A DNA stretch of 38,838 nucleotides from positions 1 to 38,838 of the forward strand of contig NZ_JADEVZ010000050.1 in NCBI RefSeq assembly GCF_015207875.1, read 5' to 3'. Of this stretch, positions 1 through 8,147 are shown one piece after another. The translations under genes and the position numbers were made by a program. Under the pieces are notes generated by a model that saw nothing but the letters and a program-made list of their open reading frames with translations, had not been told where the DNA came from and did not search any database. This DNA comes from Dolichospermum sp. LEGE 00240. GTDB taxonomy: Bacteria > Cyanobacteriota > Cyanobacteriia > Cyanobacteriales > Nostocaceae. Position 1 is the stretch's first letter. Each line of letters opens with the position of its first letter.

Positions 1-84
1 ACCACCAGTTTTAGCTGCTGGAATTAAATGTTCTATTAGTTCCCACTGTTCTCTAGTTAAGTTGCTGGAGTATACTTTACTCAT
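1..84 (-). CDS. IS5-family transposase, N-terminal fragment cut by the window edge
   Basis: Only the first 28 codons are in the window. The peptide starts MSKVYSSNLTREQWELIEHL and runs on to IPAAKTGG. This is the usual start of IS5-type transposases (DUF4096-like N-terminal domain, LTREQWELIEHLIP). The ATG is the complement of 82-84. The catalytic DDE part lies outside the window, so it is unknown whether the element is intact. The family call rests on this short stretch and is fairly safe because the motif is distinctive. Confidence 0.75.
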   Translation of the reverse strand, partial: MSKVYSSNLTREQWELIEHLIPAAKTGG

Positions 85-170
85 TGCTCTCTACGGTTCT
101 GTATCTTTGTATTTACAGATTATACCCTGAGAGCTTTTTTTACTCAACTTCTAACTTTTCAAACACCCTC
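1..170 (-). mobile_element. End of an IS5-type insertion sequence
   Basis: The transposase fragment at 1-84 is followed by about 85 bases that would be its upstream end. A plausible outer end is the CAAACACCCTC tract finishing near 170, next to TTAA. The other end is not in the window, so the inverted repeat cannot be confirmed. From about 171 to 376 I see only AT-rich intergenic DNA with one HIP1-like GCGATCGC near 262. Confidence 0.4.
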
Positions 171-376
171 TTAATTCGTATGTTCGATAACATCTATTGT
201 TCACTTTATCTTGAACCTAATTCTTGGGTAATTGAATAAATCATAACATTGATCAATAGAGCGATCGCAATCAATGATCACTCTCAATTTTTCCAGTTTA
301 TCAAAGTTTGCTGGACACAAGTTGTAAAATTAAACAAGCTTCGATTACTTAGAAAATTACTAAATAATCTAGTGTT

Positions 377-2236
377 TTAAACCCCATCTTTTGGTGTCGA
401 GGAAGGGGTTGGTTTATTTTCCTGGGGTAATATTTGTTTGGCGGCATTATCAGCAGCTTGTTTAAACATTGGTTCTAATTTATCACGCCAATATTTAATA
501 TTCGGGAGCTTTTCTGGATGATCTCGATAAGCTAAAACTTCATCCCATTGACCATTATCAATAGCTTTATTAATATCTTTAGCTAACGCTTCGGCTTTTG
601 CCCAATCACTCTGCCATTGATTAACAGTATCAACGGTTTCCTTAATACTAGAAATAGCATTTCCTGAAGTTGATTTTAACAGAGAAATTGCTCCTTGTAA
701 ATCTCCTGATTCAAACTTTTGTCGAGCTTTTGCCACCGTTTTTGTCTTATCTTCGATGGCTGGTGGGGATGGTTCAGGAGTGGGAGTTGCTACCGCAGAT
801 TTGGCGGAAACTTGAGGAACTGGACGAGATGTAATTAAAGGACTATCATCTACAGTTTGCATAGCCAAACCTTTATCTCGACGGCAAGAAATCCATGTTT
901 CATTGTTAGCAATAATATCAGAATGCGCCCATGCTAAACGTCCAGATGAAAGTTTAATTTCTACCCAACCTCTATTTGTGCGTTTACCTGTCACCTCAAA
1001 TTCACTGGCTGCACCCAAGGTTTTCAAAATATTATCAGAATTGATGGCACTTGGTTCAGAACGGATATTAGAATTAGCTGCAACTACAGCCAGACAATGA
1101 TTTGTTAATTTGGTTTTTTCCCCTGTTAAATTACTAGTTAAATTCTTAAAATTGGGATATACATTTGTAAATAAAGCGGCTACACCACCAGCTAATAATA
1201 TGCCAATTAATAAAGGTAAAGGATCTGGTTTATTAGATTCTTGGGGAATATATTGTTGAGGTGCAGGTTGCACAGGAACATGATTAGCGGGGGAAACCGC
1301 CATTGTTTTCTGTGTAAATCTGGAAGCTAGATTTTGCGGAGATTGATAAATAATTTGAGGAGATACGGAAGGTTGGGTAAATTCTGGGGTGAGATTTACC
1401 AAGTTTTGACAAGCTTGTAAGGCTTCCGTTGCTGTTTGATAACGTTCTTTGAAATGGTAACGCACCATTTTCGTTAGAATTGCGACTAAACCGGGATTCA
1501 CAGGAATTAAATGTTGCCAGTTAATTTCCCCTGTATCTGGATCTTCTTGTAATTGGCTGACTGGGACTCCTGTTAATGCTTGAATGGCGATAATCCCTAA
1601 AGCGTAAATATCACTATTAGGACGGGGTTTACCTTGTCCCTGTTCTGTGGGCATATAGCCAGGTGTGCCAATGACTACGGTAGCTGTTTGCTGTCCGCCG
1701 ACCATGACTAAAGGCGATGCCTGCGGCGGGCAAGGCCAACGCAATTGTTTAACTGCACCAAAATCTACTAAAACTAATTTATAATCAGCCGCACGGCGAA
1801 TAATATTATCTGGCTTAATGTCGCGGTGAATCACACCTTCCTGGTGAACAAACTCTAAAATACTCAAGATTTCCAGCAGCATTTGCATGACTTGGGCTTC
1901 ACTCCAAGGCTGTCCGGGGATAAGTTCTTCATTGAGAGTATGTCCGTCAATAAATTCTTGGACTAAAAAGAATTCCTTATTTTCGTCAAAATAGGCGAGA
2001 AGCCTGGGTATTTGGTCATGGTTACTCAATTTTTCTAACGTTTCTGCTTCGCTATGAAACAGGCGTTTAGCAGTCACAAAGATGTTAGGGTCAGAATTAG
2101 CTGGTTTCAGGTGTTTAACCACGCAGACGGGATTGCCTGGCCGTCTGGTATCTTGGGCAATATAGGTTTGACCAAATCCCCCTGTCGCCAAGACGCGAAT
2201 GACTTGGTAGCGATGATCTAGTAATTTGCCTATCAT
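377..2236 (-). CDS. Serine/threonine protein kinase with membrane segment and SH3-like domain
   Basis: This is a 619-aa Hanks-type kinase. Residues about 10-280 form the kinase domain. They include the nucleotide loop VLATGGFGQTY, the likely catalytic Lys in VVKHLK, the catalytic loop HRDIKPDNII, the DFGAVKQ metal-binding motif and GTPGYMPTEQ in the activation segment. A proline-rich linker is followed by one hydrophobic helix at about 340-362. Next comes a bacterial SH3-like domain at about 380-450 (NIRSEPS, GWVEIKLSSGRLAWAH), then a charged helical tail. The likely arrangement is a cytoplasmic kinase with an extracytoplasmic SH3 sensor. The first Gly of the GxGxxG loop is Ala, which is tolerated in this family. 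The start is the ATG at the complement of 2234-2236. Substrate unknown. Confidence 0.93.
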   Translation of the reverse strand: MIGKLLDHRYQVIRVLATGGFGQTYIAQDTRRPGNPVCVVKHLKPANSDPNIFVTAKRLFHSEAETLEKLSNHDQIPRLLAYFDENKEFFLVQEFIDGHTLNEELIPGQPWSEAQVMQMLLEILSILEFVHQEGVIHRDIKPDNIIRRAADYKLVLVDFGAVKQLRWPCPPQASPLVMVGGQQTATVVIGTPGYMPTEQGQGKPRPNSDIYALGIIAIQALTGVPVSQLQEDPDTGEINWQHLIPVNPGLVAILTKMVRYHFKERYQTATEALQACQNLVNLTPEFTQPSVSPQIIYQSPQNLASRFTQKTMAVSPANHVPVQPAPQQYIPQESNKPDPLPLLIGILLAGGVAALFTNVYPNFKNLTSNLTGEKTKLTNHCLAVVAANSNIRSEPSAINSDNILKTLGAASEFEVTGKRTNRGWVEIKLSSGRLAWAHSDIIANNETWISCRRDKGLAMQTVDDSPLITSRPVPQVSAKSAVATPTPEPSPPAIEDKTKTVAKARQKFESGDLQGAISLLKSTSGNAISSIKETVDTVNQWQSDWAKAEALAKDINKAIDNGQWDEVLAYRDHPEKLPNIKYWRDKLEPMFKQAADNAAKQILPQENKPTPSSTPKDGV

Positions 2237-2340
2237 AATTTCCCTCCCCAGCTTTACAGCTTAATTTTCCCGCTAGTAGTCAATATCTCCAAATTTCTCT
2301 TTCTGAAATCAGGTATCTTGAGAAAAGATTTAAATTGTAT

Positions 2341-2510
2341 TAGGAGTCAGGAGTCAGGAGTCAGGACATTGGTAGGGTGCGTGAGAATGCATAAGTCCTG
2401 CCAATAAACAGATTATTGATATCTGACGCACCCTACAACTTGGATGATATACAGAATCTATAGTAAAAGCCTTATGGTAAGAGACTCTTAACTCCTGACT
2501 CCTGACTCCT
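2341..2510. repeat. Nested inverted repeat: heptamer arms around a GTAGGGTGCGT palindrome
   Basis: The outer arms are tandem GGAGTCA heptamers at 2342-2366, mirrored by TGACTCC copies at 2491-2510, giving a perfect inverted match of about 20 bp. Between them, GTAGGGTGCGT at 2372-2382 is mirrored by ACGCACCCTAC at about 2426-2436. The inner palindrome belongs to a dispersed family; a degenerate copy lies at 26696-26748. This fills most of the gap between the kinase and the next gene. Confidence 0.75.
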
Positions 2511-2538
2511 TCTATATCAGTATCCCTATTGACTAGCT

Positions 2539-3033
2539 ATGCCACCTAAGATAACTAATTCTACCTCATGGCAACAAGCTGAAATCTTGATGCAACCTGC
2601 GTTCATTCGTGTGATTGATAATCTTCGCAAGCAGTTGGATATCTCTGACTGGCAAGGGACTTATCAAGATGTGTTGACTTGGCCTGCTAACACTACTGAT
2701 GAAACAAAAGCCTTGGTAACTCAGTTGGTGCAAGAAATGGAAACCGCAACACCCACACAAGCGGAGGAAATTAGACAAACTCTAGCGAGTTTACCTATGC
2801 CCCATCCAGGATATCACTTGCTTTTACAACGTCATGGGGAACAAGTCAATATAGATTTGTGGGATTTGTGTTATCAAGTATGTTTTCTGAATTATAGTCC
2901 AGAGAATACAGCGGTTGATATTGATATTAGCTTAATTGATGAATATGGTGATGTGGATTGGCAACAATTAGAAACTAAAACTCAGCAATTGGTGAAACAG
3001 GTTTTCGCTAGTTTATCAAAATTAGGCGACTAG
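2539..3033 (+). CDS. Conserved cyanobacterial hypothetical protein
   Basis: The 164-aa product has no signal peptide and no membrane segment. It is acidic, with a central PMPHPGYHLLLQRHGEQVN stretch and an aromatic WDLCYQVCF segment followed by an acidic C-terminal half. I recognise no catalytic motif. The composition looks like a soluble globular protein, and codon use matches the neighbouring core genes. The start is ATG at 2539. It stands alone, diverging from the kinase gene and followed by the 235-bp tandem duplication. Function unknown. Confidence 0.75.
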   Translation: MPPKITNSTSWQQAEILMQPAFIRVIDNLRKQLDISDWQGTYQDVLTWPANTTDETKALVTQLVQEMETATPTQAEEIRQTLASLPMPHPGYHLLLQRHGEQVNIDLWDLCYQVCFLNYSPENTAVDIDISLIDEYGDVDWQQLETKTQQLVKQVFASLSKLGD

Positions 3034-3039
3034 AAGTCA

Positions 3040-3274
3040 CTTCTACACAAACAAAGTCCGCCTACGCGGACTAATTTAAACCGGGTGTTGCTGATTAAGG
3101 GTATGAATTTTAGTCTCACGCAAAGGCGCAAAGACGCAAAGGTAAGATTTTTAAAGGTTCTATTTGGAAATTTCATACCTCGATTCACCAACGCCTTTAA
3201 ACCGTAATCCTGTTAATCCTTAAATCCTGGATATCCTGATTCTGACAATATTATTTCCTATGAAATTGATTTCT
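3040..3274. repeat. Copy 1 of an exact 235-bp tandem duplication
   Basis: This unit is followed without a gap by a second copy at 3275-3509. The two differ at only two positions near the start (GTCCGCCTACGCGG against GTCCACCTGCGCGG). The unit contains a short GTCCGCC/GCGGAC hairpin, an ACGCAAAGGCGCAAAG dispersed repeat and an AATCCTG heptad repeat (3206-3247). It ends with TTTCCTATGAAATTGATTT, the start region of the phosphoesterase gene. It therefore carries a decoy start codon at 3260 that opens a 60-codon frame with no family resemblance. Confidence 0.95.
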
Positions 3275-3509
3275 CTTCTACACAAACAAAGTCCACCTGC
3301 GCGGACTAATTTAAACCGGGTGTTGCTGATTAAGGGTATGAATTTTAGTCTCACGCAAAGGCGCAAAGACGCAAAGGTAAGATTTTTAAAGGTTCTATTT
3401 GGAAATTTCATACCTCGATTCACCAACGCCTTTAAACCGTAATCCTGTTAATCCTTAAATCCTGGATATCCTGATTCTGACAATATTATTTCCTATGAAA
3501 TTGATTTCT
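3275..3509. repeat. Copy 2 of the 235-bp tandem duplication, overlapping the phosphoesterase start
   Basis: The second unit ends inside the first five codons (MKLIS) of the phosphoesterase gene, so the whole leader, any promoter in it and the start codon exist twice. Near-identity implies a recent event or ongoing homogenisation. Confidence 0.95.
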
Positions 3510-5078
3510 GAACCACCGATTTCTGTCAAAATTCAAAAGATGAAACAACGGGTGCGATGGCAGCATTCGAGTGTCTTACAGCAGGGAATTGACCAAACCT
3601 CTATGGTGATAGATGATGGCAACTCAGAAATTCCAGATTTTTCGTTTATGGTGATGGGTGATACTGGGACTAAATCCTATTCTGGACACCATCCCCAACG
3701 GGAAGTTGCCAAAATGATGGTAAATCATGGTGATGATTGCCGTTTTGTGCTGCACACTGGTGATGTGATTTATATGGTAGGTTCTCGTGAATATTACCCA
3801 GCTAATTTTATTGAACCTTACCGGGAATTTTTGGTGGGTGGTCATCAACCTCAAAATATTGCTTATGATCAGATGGTATTTAAACTGCCGATTTTACCAG
3901 TGCTGGGTAATCATGATTACTATGATGTGCCTTTACTCTATCGGTTATTAACTGGTTCGACTTTGCCTTTGCGGCGGATGTTGCGTTATAAAGATATTGA
4001 GATTGGTTGGCACGGTTCAAATCAAGGTGATGCCTATGCTAGAGCATTTTTAGATTATTTGGCGGCAGTTTCTCCAACTGATTTGGAAGCATATTTAAAA
4101 CAGCATTACAACGCTAAAACTAGTATGGGTAAATGTTTACGTTATCAACCGGGGAATTTTACTCGTTTACCTAATCGCTACTATAATTTTTGTTACGGTG
4201 GTATTGACTTTTTTGCCTTAGATTCTAATACTTTCAATACTCCAGATCCTTTACCTCATAACCAAGCTGGGGATGATTTCCGTCGGGAATTAGTGCAACG
4301 TCGTCAGGAAATTGACCAAGAAGAATTACGGATTTTGACGGAATGTGACAAACTCAATCCTGAAAACCCTGAACAAGCGGAATTATTGGCTGAACTGGGG
4401 GCAAAATTAGACCAAATCAATGAGGTAAAAATTGATATTGAAAAGCAATTAGAGTCTCATACCAATACCAATGTTGATTTTGAACAATTAAATTGGTTAA
4501 AAGAGAGATTAATTGCATCTTGGCAGAATGACGCAGTTAGAGGACGGGTAATATTTTTCCATCATCCACCTTATGTGACAGAAGGTAGTAAATGGAATCA
4601 AGGGCAAACTTTAGCGGTTCGTCATCGGTTACGGGATGTTTTTGATGAGGTGGCAACAAGTTTAGGTAATATAACTCAGGAACGCCCAATAGTAGATATA
4701 ATATTCAGCGGACACGCCCATTGTTTTGAGCATTTGCAAACTGTGAATACAGGACACGCGGATTCTTATATTAATTATATTATTGCCGGTGGTAGTGGTC
4801 GTCGTCTTCGTCGTCAACGTCAAGAGGGAGGGGAATTGCTGGAAACCTTCAACAATAATGGGGATCTTGCCATTCGCAAGGTTGCTGATTCGCTGTTGTA
4901 TGTGGGACGGAGTGGGAGTGGTTTGGAGAGTAAAAAACCTTATTCTTGTGTGCGGGTGGATGTTTTGGGGGGGGTTCCTGCGAAGTTTATGATTACACCT
5001 TTAGTGACAGAGTTAGTTGCGGGTAAATGGTGCGATCGCCAATTAAAACCTTGGATAATTTATAATCAAGGAAAATAG
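3495..5078 (+). CDS. Metallophosphoesterase, purple-acid-phosphatase-like
   Basis: The 527-aa protein shows the five metal-ligand blocks of the calcineurin-like superfamily in order: GDTG (about residue 54), GDVIY (about 89), GNHD (about 137), FFHHPP (about 355) and GHAH (about 407). The GDTG and GDxxY forms, rather than GDxH, fit the purple acid phosphatase branch, where Tyr is a metal ligand. A charged, probably coiled-coil insert at about 270-325 (many E/Q/L) separates the two halves. No signal peptide is visible, so a cytoplasmic phosphatase or phosphodiesterase is likely. Substrate unknown. The ATG at 3495 lies in the second copy of a 235-bp tandem duplication, and the same MKLIS start also occurs in the first copy. 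Confidence 0.88.
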   Translation: MKLISEPPISVKIQKMKQRVRWQHSSVLQQGIDQTSMVIDDGNSEIPDFSFMVMGDTGTKSYSGHHPQREVAKMMVNHGDDCRFVLHTGDVIYMVGSREYYPANFIEPYREFLVGGHQPQNIAYDQMVFKLPILPVLGNHDYYDVPLLYRLLTGSTLPLRRMLRYKDIEIGWHGSNQGDAYARAFLDYLAAVSPTDLEAYLKQHYNAKTSMGKCLRYQPGNFTRLPNRYYNFCYGGIDFFALDSNTFNTPDPLPHNQAGDDFRRELVQRRQEIDQEELRILTECDKLNPENPEQAELLAELGAKLDQINEVKIDIEKQLESHTNTNVDFEQLNWLKERLIASWQNDAVRGRVIFFHHPPYVTEGSKWNQGQTLAVRHRLRDVFDEVATSLGNITQERPIVDIIFSGHAHCFEHLQTVNTGHADSYINYIIAGGSGRRLRRQRQEGGELLETFNNNGDLAIRKVADSLLYVGRSGSGLESKKPYSCVRVDVLGGVPAKFMITPLVTELVAGKWCDRQLKPWIIYNQGK

Positions 5079-5079
5079 A

Positions 5080-5103
5080 AGAGACGTTATTGAAAACGCC
5101 TCT
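5080..5103. terminator. Imperfect hairpin between converging genes
   Basis: AGAGACGTT at 5080-5088 pairs with AACGCCTCT at 5095-5103, with one mismatch and a six-base loop. It sits in the 32-bp gap between the phosphoesterase and asnS, which converge. No clear T-run follows on either strand, so a terminator role is an inference from position. Confidence 0.35.
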
Positions 5104-5110
5104 AAAATAA

Positions 5111-6502
5111 TTAAAACTCTGCGCTTTGTGGTGTACGAGGAAACGGAATCACATCCCGAATATTTCCCATACCCGTCATAAATTGCACCAATCTTTCAAA
5201 CCCCAAACCGAAACCAGCGTGGGGAACAGTACCATAACGACGTAAATCTAAATACCACCACAAATCCTCTGGTTTCATACCCTGTGCTAATACCCGTTTT
5301 TCTAAAACATCAAGTCTTTCTTCCCGTTGTGAACCACCAATAATTTCGCCTATTTTTGGTGCGAGAATATCCATAGCGCGGACGGTTTTTTCATCGTCAC
5401 TCAACCGCATATAAAAGGCTTTAATTTGGGCAGGATAATCTGTAACAATAACAGGCTTTTTGAACAATTGTTCAGCTAAATAGCGTTCATGTTCTGATTG
5501 TAAATCCGCACCCCAACTCACAGGATAATCAAACTTAACATCAGCTTTTTCTAAAAGTTTGACTGCTTCTGTATAAGTCAATCGTTCAAACTGATTGTTA
5601 ATAATATTATTGGCAGTTTCTAAAACAGTATTATCAATCCGTTCATTAAAAAATTCCATGTCTTCGGGACAGGTTTCCATCACATATTTAAAAATGTGTT
5701 TGAGAAACTCTTCAGCTACATCCATATCAGCTTCTAAATCACAAAAAGCCATTTCTGGTTCAACCATCCAAAATTCGGCTAAGTGTCGAGAAGTATTAGA
5801 ATTTTCAGCCCGGAATGTCGGACCAAAGGTGTAGACATTCGTAAAAGCCATTGCCATGATTTCGGCTTCTAATTGGCCACTGACTGTTAAATATGCAGGT
5901 TTACTAAAGAAGTCTTGGCTATAATCAATTTCTTGATTTTCTGTTTTAGGAACATTCTTTAAATTGAAATTAGTCACACTAAATAATTCACCCGCACCTT
6001 CACAATCACTGGCGGTAATAATGGGAGTATGTACCCATAAAAAGCCTCGTTCGTGAAAAAATTGGTGAATAGCGATCGCACAAGCATTCCTCACCCGGAA
6101 TACTGCCCCAAAGGAGTTAGTTCGCGGACGTAAATGGGCTATGGTGCGGAGAAACTCAAAGGAATGACGTTTCTTTTGCAGAGGATAGGTATCAGGATCA
6201 GCATCTCCGTATACTTTGACTGTATCTGCTTTTAATTCTATTCTTTGTCCTTTACCTTGGGAAGCTACTAGGACTCCTGATACTTCTATAGAAGCCCCTG
6301 TATTGATTTGTTTTAATATTCCTTGATAGTCTGGTAGATCTTGATTAATGACAATTTGCAAATTACCCAAGGATGAACCATCATTAACTTCTAAAAATGC
6401 AAATCCTTTTAATTCGCGTTTTGTTCTTACCCAACCTTGGACTACTAAAGTTTCATCTGGTTTACCACTTCTTAATATTTCTGCAATACGAGGATTTAGC
6501 AT
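5111..6502 (-). CDS. asnS: Asparaginyl-tRNA synthetase
   Basis: The 463-aa length is typical of bacterial AsnRS, a class IIb synthetase that charges tRNA-Asn. The N-terminal OB-fold anticodon-binding domain occupies about 1-110 ([20 protein letters not shown]). The catalytic domain follows, with motif 2 ([21 protein letters not shown] region, near 230) and motif 3 ([12 protein letters not shown], near 437) with its conserved Arg. The ending [16 protein letters not shown] is characteristic of AsnRS. Start ATG at the complement of 6500-6502. It is transcribed away from the coiled-coil gene at 6567, with a palindromic repeat between them. Confidence 0.97.
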   Translation of the reverse strand: MLNPRIAEILRSGKPDETLVVQGWVRTKRELKGFAFLEVNDGSSLGNLQIVINQDLPDYQGILKQINTGASIEVSGVLVASQGKGQRIELKADTVKVYGDADPDTYPLQKKRHSFEFLRTIAHLRPRTNSFGAVFRVRNACAIAIHQFFHERGFLWVHTPIITASDCEGAGELFSVTNFNLKNVPKTENQEIDYSQDFFSKPAYLTVSGQLEAEIMAMAFTNVYTFGPTFRAENSNTSRHLAEFWMVEPEMAFCDLEADMDVAEEFLKHIFKYVMETCPEDMEFFNERIDNTVLETANNIINNQFERLTYTEAVKLLEKADVKFDYPVSWGADLQSEHERYLAEQLFKKPVIVTDYPAQIKAFYMRLSDDEKTVRAMDILAPKIGEIIGGSQREERLDVLEKRVLAQGMKPEDLWWYLDLRRYGTVPHAGFGLGFERLVQFMTGMGNIRDVIPFPRTPQSAEF

Positions 6503-6532
6503 TTTCTACAATTTGTTAAAGGAAAGGATTCA

Positions 6533-6563
6533 GATCCCCGACTTCTTTGAGAAGTCGGGGATC
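6533..6563. repeat. Dispersed perfect hairpin (GATCCCCGACTTC type)
   Basis: GATCCCCGACTTCTT pairs with its complement across a tiny loop. A near-identical copy lies at 18761-18791 just after pgk. Here it begins three bases beyond the stop of the coiled-coil gene on the minus strand. The T-run (6564-6567) is on the plus-strand side, so it is not a standard terminator for that gene; a mobile REP-like palindrome is more likely. Confidence 0.8.
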
Positions 6564-6566
6564 TTT

Positions 6567-6911
6567 TCAACCAACCCAAGATTTTAATAACCAACCTATA
6601 ATAACACCTAACCCACCAAAACGAATAGCTTGCCAAAAAGGTCTTTTCAGACTTACCCAAGAAAACAACTGGCTTTCTAGGTTGATTTCTAATACTTCTA
6701 ATTGTTTTTGAAGGCGATTTAACTCGGCTTTAATTTCGGGAGTCTGCTGTCTATTTTGCTTTAAATTTTTTAATTCTTGTTGCCATTGTGCCTTTTGTTG
6801 TTGATCTTTTTGCACTTGAGCATATCTATCTTTTAAGAATCGTAGTGAAGCTTCTAATTCCTCCAATTCCTGTGCAAAATTTGGCTGGGGATTTTCCTCT
6901 GAATTGGTCAT
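6567..6911 (-). CDS. Small coiled-coil protein with C-terminal membrane anchor
   Basis: Using the ATG at the complement of 6909-6911, the product is 114 aa. An open frame continues upstream to 7004, but that would overlap the divergent gene at 6978, and the extra residues look like translated promoter. The sequence MTNSEENPQPNFAQELEELE leads into a long heptad-rich helix full of Q, E, L and K (about 15-85). The C-terminus is hydrophobic (FGGLGVIIGWLLKSW), probably a tail anchor. It resembles an unnamed conserved cyanobacterial family. No enzymatic motif is seen; a structural or scaffolding role is only a guess. Confidence 0.7.
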   Translation of the reverse strand: MTNSEENPQPNFAQELEELEASLRFLKDRYAQVQKDQQQKAQWQQELKNLKQNRQQTPEIKAELNRLQKQLEVLEINLESQLFSWVSLKRPFWQAIRFGGLGVIIGWLLKSWVG

Positions 6912-6977
6912 TGGTGATTGTTCATTAGCTATGATGATTAAATCATAACTTTTACCCTTGACTCGGCACTTGGTCTT

Positions 6978-7256
6978 ATGTCGCAAACTAGCCAACTCAA
7001 TCAAATTAGCACTCTAGAACTAGCACAGGCGCTTATGGAACGGCTGAGTATTTCTCCTGATGATTGGCATCGGCTCAAGTCTAACCGCAATGCCCGCGCT
7101 AGTGAACAAGCAGCCGCCGCAATGGTGTTTTTGGTCAAAAATGAACCCCAAGAAGCACAGGCTAGGCTAGAACAAGCTGTAGGCTGGCTAAATAAGTCAA
7201 TTTCCGCCCCTCCTTGCCCCACGCATGGACATCAGCGCGAGGTAATAAAGAAATAA
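6978..7256 (+). CDS. Small conserved cyanobacterial protein (DUF6439-like)
   Basis: The 92-aa protein starts MSQTSQLNQISTLELAQALM and has an Ala-rich helical middle (RNARASEQAAAAMVFLV). Its conserved tail, SISAPPCPTHGHQ, contains a possible metal-binding Cys/His pair. I recall this family as widespread in cyanobacteria and annotated DUF6439, but that label is from memory. It is divergent from the coiled-coil gene, whose start is 66 bp away, so the two probably share a promoter region. Function unknown. Confidence 0.7.
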   Translation: MSQTSQLNQISTLELAQALMERLSISPDDWHRLKSNRNARASEQAAAAMVFLVKNEPQEAQARLEQAVGWLNKSISAPPCPTHGHQREVIKK

Positions 7257-7287
7257 CCTGTCCCCGTGGCGTAGCACCTGTTCCCTC

Positions 7288-7737
7288 TTATCTTCGCAAA
7301 GATAATAAACGCCGGCTTTCTACTTGTTTACAAAGCGTAAGTTCTGTACCTTTGCCATTCCATTTTACTTGATCAAAAATTTGATGCAGTAAGGACATAC
7401 CCCGCCCACTTTCTGCTTCGTCTGGTGGTAAATAGTCGTTGGGATCACTATGATCTTCTAGGGAGGGAGTGAAACCGCTACCCTGATCTGAGATAATCCA
7501 CCAATACTGATTATCTATTAGTGAGAACCTAACTACGACTAATTTACCGGGATCAAGATTATTCCCGTGTTTAGCTGCATTTACTAGGGCTTCTTGAAGT
7601 CCTAGTCGTAGTTCTGATTGTAATTTTACGGGAATATCAGTCAAGAGTAAATCTAGGATTGGACAAAGATAGAGGGTGGAGGCAAAACTAATTGTCCCCC
7701 AATAACGCCCAACTGGACGAAGAGAAATGGTAATCAC
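7288..7737 (-). CDS. Anti-sigma-factor-type histidine-kinase-like ATPase (RsbW family)
   Basis: This 149-aa single-domain GHKL ATPase has the N box EALVNAAKHGN (near 48), the G1 box DQGSGF (near 83) and the G2 region ESGRGMSLLHQIFD (near 110). It lacks a histidine phosphorylation domain. Stand-alone proteins of this type act as anti-sigma or Ser-kinase switches that bind and phosphorylate anti-anti-sigma proteins. The GAF-PP2C phosphatase at 30068 belongs to the opposing enzyme class, but nothing in the sequence shows that the two act together. The start is the ATG at the complement of 7735-7737. Confidence 0.85.
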   Translation of the reverse strand: MITISLRPVGRYWGTISFASTLYLCPILDLLLTDIPVKLQSELRLGLQEALVNAAKHGNNLDPGKLVVVRFSLIDNQYWWIISDQGSGFTPSLEDHSDPNDYLPPDEAESGRGMSLLHQIFDQVKWNGKGTELTLCKQVESRRLLSLRR

Positions 7738-8147
7738 AAGAGAAACCCCGTAGCTTTTATTTAGCTAGACATCAGGAAAGCTTTTTCAGGCATTCTGATA
7801 AAAATTAGGTGGTCATGCTGCCTTCAAACTTGAGTCTGTAAAACTAAATTTATAAAAATGCTCTCGGCTGATAACTGGGAATGAGAATTCATATTGTTGA
7901 TGTACAATTTTCCAAGGTTAATCTGTTCACTTACTAGATGAATAAGAATGGCTATTTTTGAACAGAATGGGCAGGACGCTCTTGTTAACTGCTAGTTTGT
8001 ATTTAACACAATTTAATCTCTTCCTTCAGATTCTATACAGCTTCGATTTTTTTAAAACAAAATGAGTTTCTATTTTTATGTAATTCCATTTTAGCATTAT
8101 GAGTATCCACTAGAGTACAAATTTCTGATTTTTATTTTTGGAAAGAA
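7738..8147. other. 410-bp AT-rich intergenic region, no gene seen
   Basis: I see no RNA gene, no long palindrome and no coding frame of credible size. It must contain the promoter of the anti-sigma-type gene on the minus strand and the 3' end region of the methyltransferase gene. Confidence 0.6.

Noticed and set aside
3260-3442. A 60-codon frame starting MKLISLLHKQ
   Set aside because: It begins at the decoy start in copy 1 of the tandem duplication and consists of dispersed repeat sequence; not a credible gene.
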